Translations under genes and position numbers: made by a program
Assembly (NCBI GenBank): GCA_937996655.1
Contig: CALKUK010000012.1
Coordinates: 62,001-126,000 of the forward strand
Origin: an uncultured Sphingomonadaceae bacterium
GTDB taxonomy: Bacteria; Pseudomonadota; Alphaproteobacteria; Sphingomonadales; Sphingomonadaceae
Direction: 5' to 3'
Length of the DNA: 64,000 bases
Notes under the pieces: model-generated
Databases searched by the model: none
What the model was told of the DNA's origin: nothing
What the model saw: only the letters and a program-made list of their open reading frames with translations
Part shown: piece by piece, positions 58,527 through 64,000 of the stretch
How the letters are laid out: each line of letters opens with the position of its first letter
How positions within the stretch are numbered: the first letter of the stretch is position 1

Positions 58527-59030
58527 ATGGGTGGCGCAGCCAACGAACCGTCAATGGAGGACATTTTGTCGTCCATCAAAAAGATCATCGCGGAAGACAG
58601 TGCAAAGCCTCAGGGCTTTTCGCGCGCCCGCGCCCGCACGGCTGATGCGCCCGTTGAAATCGAGGATGCTGTTGGCGACACTTATGTCGCCAACATTGAT
58701 GTTGCCGATACTGACGACGATATCCTTGAACTCACACAGAGTGCACCTGTCGATATGCCTGCTTTTGAACAGCCTGCAGCCGCCGCGCCGGAAGCCCCTG
58801 CCGAAGCGCCGATCCTCTCCACCGTCGCTGTCGAAGCAAGCCGCCACGCGCTCGCCTCGCTGTCGAAAATGGTCGTGAAGCCGGAAGTCGCCGGGTCCGA
58901 CACACTCGAAGGCGTCGTGCGGGATATGCTGAAGCCCATGCTCAAGGATTGGCTCGACGCCAACCTGCCCGAAATTGTGGAACGCGTGGTCGCCCAAGAA
59001 GTCGCCCGGATTAGCGGCCGCTCGGTCTAA
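58527..59030 (+). CDS. popZ: PopZ-like polar organising protein (DUF2497)
   Basis: A 167-residue DUF2497 protein. The conserved N-terminal helix (EPSMEDILSSIKKIIAED) recruits client proteins, the middle is a Pro/Ala/Asp/Glu-rich linker, and the C-terminal helices (LEGVVRDMLKPMLKDWLDAN, LPEIVERVVAQEVARISGR) drive oligomerisation in Caulobacter PopZ. It would form a polar hub anchoring ParB/chromosome regions. It follows tolC by 12 bases and precedes valS, a common alphaproteobacterial order. Confidence 0.88.
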   Translation: MGGAANEPSMEDILSSIKKIIAEDSAKPQGFSRARARTADAPVEIEDAVGDTYVANIDVADTDDDILELTQSAPVDMPAFEQPAAAAPEAPAEAPILSTVAVEASRHALASLSKMVVKPEVAGSDTLEGVVRDMLKPMLKDWLDANLPEIVERVVAQEVARISGRSV

Positions 59031-59094
59031 GGGCTCCTTATAGCTTGCCATTCGGGTTGCCAGTCCTGCCTATGGCTGGCAAAGGCGCTCGACT

Positions 59095-61740
59095 ATGTCA
59101 GAGCTGCCCAAAACCTTCGATCCTGCCGCAATTGAAACCAAATGGTACGCCCATTGGGAAGAAAGCGGCGCGTTCCGCCCGGACCGCCCGGAGGCGGAAC
59201 CTTATACGATCGTCAACCCGCCGCCGAATGTGACGGGCAATCTCCATATCGGCCATGCGCTCGACAATACGTTGCAGGACATTCTCATCCGCCATGCGCG
59301 CTTGCAGGGCAAGGATGCTTTGTGGGTTGTCGGCACCGACCATGCGGGCATTGCGACGCAGATGGTGGTCGAACGTCAGCTCAACGCTGCCGGCCAGAAG
59401 CGCACCGATTTTTCCCGAGAAGACTTCATCGCCAAGGTCTGGGAATGGAAAGAGGAATCGGGCGGGCAGATCACGCGCCAGCTCCGCCGCCTCGGCTGTT
59501 CGATGGACTGGGCCAATGAACGCTTCACAATGGACGAAGGCTTTAGCCGCGCCGTCCTGAAGGTGTTTGTTGATCTCTTCAACCAAGGTCTCATCTACCG
59601 CGATAAGCGTCTTGTGAACTGGGACCCGGGCCTGAAGACCGCGATTTCTGACCTTGAGGTGGAAACGCGGGAGATCAACGGTAAGTTCTGGCACTTCCGC
59701 TATCCGCTGGCCGATGGCAGCGGGCATATTTCGGTGGCCACCACGCGTCCGGAAACGATGCTCGCCGATATGGCGGTCGCGGTGAATCCGGAGGATGAGC
59801 GGTACAAGGCGCTGATCGGCACCAAGGTGCGCCTGCCGATTACCGGTCGTGAAATCCCGATTGTCGCGGATGAACATGCCGATCCCGAGCTTGGCTCAGG
59901 TGCGGTGAAGATCACGCCGGGGCATGATTTCAATGACTTTGAAGTCGGCAAGCGCGCCGGCTTCAAGGCCGGCGAGATGCTCAACATGCTCGATGCGGAA
60001 GCACGGGTGGTTCAGGTGGCTGATGGTCTCATTCCCGACGCCTATCTCGGGCTGGACCGGTTCGACGCGCGTAAGAAGGTGGTCGAGGCCATCGACGCGC
60101 TCGGCCTGCTCGACAAGATTGAAGACCGCGTCATCCAAACGCCTTATGGCGACCGTTCGGGTCAGGTCATCGAACCCTGGCTGACCGACCAATGGTATGT
60201 CGATGCCGAAACGCTCGCCAAGCCCGCGATTGAGGCCGTGAAGACGGGCGCGATCAAGGTCGTGCCGCAGTCTTGGGAAAAGACTTATTTCAACTGGATG
60301 GACAACATCCAGCCCTGGTGCGTGTCGCGTCAGCTGTGGTGGGGGCATCAGGTCCCGGCCTGGTATGATGAAGACGGCACCCCGTACGTCGCGGAAGATG
60401 AAGCGGCAGCACAGGCGATTGCCGGGCCGGACAAGACGCTCACGCGCGATCCAGACGTGCTCGACACATGGTTTTCCTCGGCGCTGTGGCCGTTCGGCAC
60501 ACTCGGCTGGCCGGAACAGACGACCATGCTCGACCGGCACTACCCCAATGACGTGCTGATCTCCGGCTTTGACATCCTGTTTTTCTGGGATGCGCGCATG
60601 GCGATGCAGGGCATCCACTTCATGAAAGAGGTGCCTTGGAAGACGCTCTATCTGCACGGTCTTGTCCGCGCGGCCGACGGCTCCAAAATGTCCAAGTCGA
60701 AGGGCAATACGGTCGATCCGCTGGGCCTGATTGATCAGTACGGCGCAGATGCGCTGCGCTTCTTCATGGCGGCGATGGAAAGCCAGGGCCGCGACATCAA
60801 GATGGATGAAAAGCGCGTCGAGGGCTATCGCAACTTCGCGACCAAGCTCTGGAATGCGGCGCGGTTCTGCCAGTCGAACGGTATTGGTGCGAGCGGCGCA
60901 GTCGCAGCACCTGCCGCCACGACCGCCGTCAACCGCTGGATCATCAGCGAAGTCGTGGACACTGTCGCCAAGCTCGACAAGGCATTTGAAGAACTGCGCT
61001 TCGATGGGATGGCGGACACCATCTACCACTTCGTCTGGGGCAGCTTCTGCGACTGGTATCTGGAACTGATCAAGCCCGAACTTCAGGGTGAAGAGGGTGT
61101 GGCTGCGGACGAAACCCGCGCCGTTGCCGGTTGGGTGCTCGACCAGATTCTGGTCATGCTCCACCCGTTCATGCCCTTCATCACCGAAGAATTGTGGCAT
61201 GCGCTGGGCGCGCGTCCTTACGACCTGATCCACGCTCAATGGCCGAAGCCCGAAGCGACGGTCGATGCAGATGCCAGTGCCGAAGTGGACTGGCTGATCC
61301 GTCTGGTGAGCGAAGTCCGCACGGCGAAGAATGAGCTTGGCATTGCGCCGGGCGCTCGCCTCAACGCGCATATCCGGGATGCCTCCGCTGCAACGCAGGC
61401 GCGTCTGGAACGCCAGCAGGCGGCGATCAATCGTGTTGCCCGCATTGATAGCGTGTCGGCTGACCCCGCCCCTGAAGGTGGCGCAATCCAGCTCGTCATT
61501 GATGAAGCAACCTTCGTCATTCCGCTCGCCGGCGTGATCGATCTTGATGCCGAACGCGCCCGCATTACCAAAGCGATTGAAGCGGCGACCAAGGAAGCCA
61601 AGTCATTGGAAGGCCGCCTCAACAATCCGGCCTTTGTCGAAAAGGCAAAGCCTGAGGCGGTGGAAAAGGCGCGGGCCGACCATGCCGAAAAGGCCGCAGA
61701 GGCGGAGCGTCTGGCCGCAGCACTTGCGCGGCTGGGTTAG
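59095..61740 (+). CDS. valS: Valyl-tRNA synthetase
   Basis: An 881-residue class I synthetase. The ATP motifs are HIGH at 51-54 (PPPNVTGNLHIGH) and KMSKS at 531-535. The editing domain lies between them (GTDHAGIATQ, TTRPETMLADMAVAV), and the tRNA-binding C-terminal coiled coil (residues about 815-880, Lys/Glu/Ala-rich) is present. It charges tRNA-Val. The stop TAG shares its last base with the GTG start of the MATE gene. Confidence 0.97.
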   Translation: MSELPKTFDPAAIETKWYAHWEESGAFRPDRPEAEPYTIVNPPPNVTGNLHIGHALDNTLQDILIRHARLQGKDALWVVGTDHAGIATQMVVERQLNAAGQKRTDFSREDFIAKVWEWKEESGGQITRQLRRLGCSMDWANERFTMDEGFSRAVLKVFVDLFNQGLIYRDKRLVNWDPGLKTAISDLEVETREINGKFWHFRYPLADGSGHISVATTRPETMLADMAVAVNPEDERYKALIGTKVRLPITGREIPIVADEHADPELGSGAVKITPGHDFNDFEVGKRAGFKAGEMLNMLDAEARVVQVADGLIPDAYLGLDRFDARKKVVEAIDALGLLDKIEDRVIQTPYGDRSGQVIEPWLTDQWYVDAETLAKPAIEAVKTGAIKVVPQSWEKTYFNWMDNIQPWCVSRQLWWGHQVPAWYDEDGTPYVAEDEAAAQAIAGPDKTLTRDPDVLDTWFSSALWPFGTLGWPEQTTMLDRHYPNDVLISGFDILFFWDARMAMQGIHFMKEVPWKTLYLHGLVRAADGSKMSKSKGNTVDPLGLIDQYGADALRFFMAAMESQGRDIKMDEKRVEGYRNFATKLWNAARFCQSNGIGASGAVAAPAATTAVNRWIISEVVDTVAKLDKAFEELRFDGMADTIYHFVWGSFCDWYLELIKPELQGEEGVAADETRAVAGWVLDQILVMLHPFMPFITEELWHALGARPYDLIHAQWPKPEATVDADASAEVDWLIRLVSEVRTAKNELGIAPGARLNAHIRDASAATQARLERQQAAINRVARIDSVSADPAPEGGAIQLVIDEATFVIPLAGVIDLDAERARITKAIEAATKEAKSLEGRLNNPAFVEKAKPEAVEKARADHAEKAAEAERLAAALARLG

Positions 61741-63116
61741 TGACGGATCGTTCCCGCCAACGTGATCTGACGACAGGTCCAGTCGCCAAGACGCTGTTCC
61801 TGTTTGCGCTGCCGTCGCTTGGCGTGAACATTCTTCAGTCGGCCAATGGCTCGGTTAACGCTGTGTTTGTGGGTCAGTTTCTGGGGGAACGCGCCCTGGC
61901 GGCGACGGCCAATGCGAACATGACGATGTTTCTCATGTTTTCGACCATGTTCGGCTTTGCGATGGCGACGACGATCCTCATCGGGCAGGCGATGGGCCGG
62001 CGGGATATTGCCGATGTCCGCCGCACGATCGGCGCGGCGACAGGGCTGTTCTTTGTGCTCGGCATTCTCACAGCCGTGCTGGGCTGGATCTTTGCGCCAG
62101 ATGTGCTGCATCTGCTGGCAACGCCGAAGGACGCCTTCCCGCTCGCGCTCACCTATTTGCGGGTCATCTTTTTGGGGATGCCCTTTTCGTTTCTCGCCAT
62201 TCTTCTCTCCTCGGCGATGCGCGGCGTGGGTGATGCGGTGACCCCGCTGTGGAACACGGTGCTCAACGTCACGCTGGATGCCGGGCTGAACCCAGTCTTC
62301 ATATTGGGGCTCGGCCCCGTGCCCGCAATGGGCATTGCCGGCTCAGCGCTGGCGTCGGTGCTGGCGACGCTCATCAGCATCACAGTGCTTGTCTGGCAGA
62401 TTTACAGGCGAGACATCACCATTCGCCTGCGCGGTGAGGAGCTTCGCTGGCTGATCCCGGATCTGAACCATGTCCGACCCATTTTCGCCAAAGGCATCCC
62501 CATGGGCCTGTCGATGATCGTGATGTCGATGTCGTCGCTCGTCATGATCGGCCTCATCAATCGCGAGGGCGTGGATACAGCGGCGGCCTTTGGCGTGATG
62601 AACCAATTGTGGAGCTATGTGCAGATGCCCGCGGTTGCGGTGGGCAGTGCGGTCAGCGCCATGGCTGCACAGAATATTGGGGCGGGCAACTGGTCGCGCC
62701 TGTCGCGCGTGGCCTGGGCCGGCATCGGCATCAACGTTGCTATGTCTGTATCGCTCTTGGGGGCGATGACGCTGGGTATCCACCCGCTTCTCGCGCTCTT
62801 CCTGCCGGGCGCAGGGGCTGCGACGGCGATTGCCGTACATATGAACCTGCTCGTCGGGTGGACCTTCATCGCCATTGGCATCTCGATGGTCATAGGCTCG
62901 GTTGTGCGGGCCAATGGCGCCGTCATCGGCCCCTTTGTCATCCTTGTTTTGTCCGCCGTGGTGATGCGCTTTGCCGTCGGTTTCCTCCTGCACCCGCATT
63001 GGGGGGCAGATGCGATCTGGGCTGCTTTCGGGTCGAGCGCGCTGACCTCGCTTGTGCTCACCCTCCTTTATTATTGGCATGGCGGCTGGCGTAAATCGCG
63101 CATGGTTGCGGCCTGA
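61740..63116 (+). CDS. MATE-family efflux transporter
   Basis: A 458-residue inner-membrane antiporter with about twelve transmembrane helices. MATE features include TLFLFALPSLGVNILQSANG and FVGQFLGERALAATANAN near the start, and the second-half repeat GIPMGLSMIVMSMSSLVMIG and PAVAVGSAVSAMAAQNIGAGNW. It exports cationic drugs or metabolites using a Na+ or H+ gradient. The start is GTG overlapping the valS stop by one base, so it is coupled to valS. The substrate is unknown. Confidence 0.92.
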   Translation: MTDRSRQRDLTTGPVAKTLFLFALPSLGVNILQSANGSVNAVFVGQFLGERALAATANANMTMFLMFSTMFGFAMATTILIGQAMGRRDIADVRRTIGAATGLFFVLGILTAVLGWIFAPDVLHLLATPKDAFPLALTYLRVIFLGMPFSFLAILLSSAMRGVGDAVTPLWNTVLNVTLDAGLNPVFILGLGPVPAMGIAGSALASVLATLISITVLVWQIYRRDITIRLRGEELRWLIPDLNHVRPIFAKGIPMGLSMIVMSMSSLVMIGLINREGVDTAAAFGVMNQLWSYVQMPAVAVGSAVSAMAAQNIGAGNWSRLSRVAWAGIGINVAMSVSLLGAMTLGIHPLLALFLPGAGAATAIAVHMNLLVGWTFIAIGISMVIGSVVRANGAVIGPFVILVLSAVVMRFAVGFLLHPHWGADAIWAAFGSSALTSLVLTLLYYWHGGWRKSRMVAA

Positions 63117-63216
63117 GCCTTGTCACCCTGCGCGATTGTGTCTGCAAAAATCGCTGTCCTATGCAGGCTTTTCTTGCCATGTGACGCCCCGTTCAATGAA
63201 CCTATAAGGTGATCCG

Positions 63217-64000
63217 ATGACGACCGGCCTCCATCTTCTCAACCGCCCCCGGCGCACCCGCGCCTCTGCCTGGAGCCGCGCGCTCCATGGGGAGACGGTG
63301 CTGACACCTGCTGATCTCATCTGGCCGCTGTTCATTACGGCAGGCGATGTGGAAGAACCGATTGCGACCCTGCCCGGCGTTTCGCGCTGGCCGGTGAAGG
63401 ACATTGCCAAACGCGCGAAGGAAGCGCGTGATCTTGGCATTCCCTGTGTCGCGCTCTTCCCCAATACCCCGCGGGACCTGCGCACCGATGACGGGCGCGA
63501 GGCGCTCAACCCCGATAACCTCATGTGTCGCGCCACCAAGGCGATCAAGGATGCCGTGCCCGACATCGGCGTGCTGACCGACGTCGCGCTCGACCCCTAT
63601 ACCGCGCACGGGCATGACGGTCTGGTCGATGCCAAGGGCTATGTGTTGAACGATGCGACGGTCGAGGTGCTTGTCGGCCAGTCGCTCAATCAGGCGCAGG
63701 CAGGGGCGGACATCATCGCCCCGTCGGACATGATGGACGGCCGCATCGGTGCGATCCGCACTGCGCTGGAAGACGCGATGCTGCCCAACGTTCAGATCAT
63801 GAGCTACGCCGCCAAATATGCGAGCGCCTTTTACGGGCCGTTCCGCGATGCCGTCGGCGCGGCAGGCCTCCTGCAGGGCGATAAGAAGACTTATCAGATG
63901 GACCCGGCCAATGCCGAGGAAGCGCTGCGGGAAGTTGCGCTCGATCTCGAAGAAGGGGCCGACAGCGTGATGGTGAAGCCCGGGCTGCCCTATCTCGACA
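63217..64000 (+). CDS. hemB: Porphobilinogen synthase (partial, runs off the window)
   Basis: The first 261 codons of delta-aminolevulinic acid dehydratase, which condenses two 5-aminolevulinates in tetrapyrrole synthesis. The Schiff-base lysines are K200 (AAKYASAFYGPFRD) and K254 (MVKPGLPYLD). The metal site reads LTDVALDPYTAHGHDG, lacking the three cysteines of zinc-type enzymes, so it belongs to the magnesium/potassium type found in many alphaproteobacteria and Pseudomonas. The frame is open to the last base of the window. Confidence 0.95.
   Translation, partial: MTTGLHLLNRPRRTRASAWSRALHGETVLTPADLIWPLFITAGDVEEPIATLPGVSRWPVKDIAKRAKEARDLGIPCVALFPNTPRDLRTDDGREALNPDNLMCRATKAIKDAVPDIGVLTDVALDPYTAHGHDGLVDAKGYVLNDATVEVLVGQSLNQAQAGADIIAPSDMMDGRIGAIRTALEDAMLPNVQIMSYAAKYASAFYGPFRDAVGAAGLLQGDKKTYQMDPANAEEALREVALDLEEGADSVMVKPGLPYLD

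Noticed and set aside
59896..61371. A 491-codon minus-strand frame over valS
   Set aside because: It is antisense to valS with HIGH and KMSKS intact; composition rich in Arg/His/Val typical of antisense frames.
1..64000. CRISPR arrays, insertion sequences, prophage genes, rRNA operons
   Set aside because: No regularly spaced repeat array, transposase, integrase, phage structural gene or rRNA sequence was recognised on either strand.

Overview
The window looks like a chromosomal segment of a Sphingomonadales alphaproteobacterium. It is GC-rich and has short intergenic gaps and many ATGA or TAATG gene overlaps. The block PIMT - TolC - PopZ (DUF2497) - ValS, the adjoining GatCAB genes, and the TonB-receptor/PepSY pair are typical of sphingomonads. 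The genus is not settled by sequence alone. I see no transposase, integrase, phage gene, rRNA or CRISPR array.

Layout. (1) 1-14 kb is an accessory, catabolic region: a small membrane protein, a MerR regulator divergent from a thiolase / SMP-30 hydrolase / SDR / acyl-CoA ligase operon, a tandem cyclic-nucleotide-binding protein coupled to a class II glutamine amidotransferase, a GST-like protein and an HLD-I haloalkane-dehalogenase-type hydrolase under a TetR regulator, and a divergent operon ending in an exported sulfatase. A 36-bp intergenic repeat occurs three times here, and operator-like palindromes link the two ends. (2) 14-19.5 kb holds a molybdenum-hydroxylase operon (nitroreductase, XdhC, 2Fe-2S subunit, Tat-exported molybdopterin subunit, MocA-like cytidylyltransferase). 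(3) 19.6-37.4 kb is mostly core: S10 carboxypeptidase, gltBD, trigger factor, tRNA-Leu, gatCAB, priA, pepN. (4) 37.5-41.6 kb: ECF sigma factor with a probable anti-sigma partner, and two adjacent acyl-CoA dehydrogenases. (5) 41.7-47.5 kb: a FecR-domain repeat protein and a CHASE2-EAL protein divergent from a ShlB/FhaC-type outer-membrane transporter. (6) 47.5-56 kb: nitroreductase, a DUF2946 / TonB receptor / PepSY metal-uptake-like operon, class-3 aldehyde dehydrogenase, ABC1 (UbiB-like) kinase, and a photolyase-like protein whose domains appear in permuted order. (7) 56.2-64 kb: tRNA-Cys, PIMT, TolC, PopZ, ValS, a MATE transporter and the start of hemB, which runs off the window.

How the parts fit. 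The first region reads as activation (CoA ligase), beta-oxidation-type processing (SDR, thiolase) and peripheral hydrolysis (lactonase-like, dehalogenase-like, sulfatase) of an unidentified substrate, controlled by MerR and TetR proteins. The most unusual candidates for follow-up are the FecR / CHASE2-EAL / TpsB-like locus, which lacks a recognisable TpsA partner, the apparently circularly permuted photolyase, and the tandem cNMP-binding protein translationally coupled to an amidotransferase.
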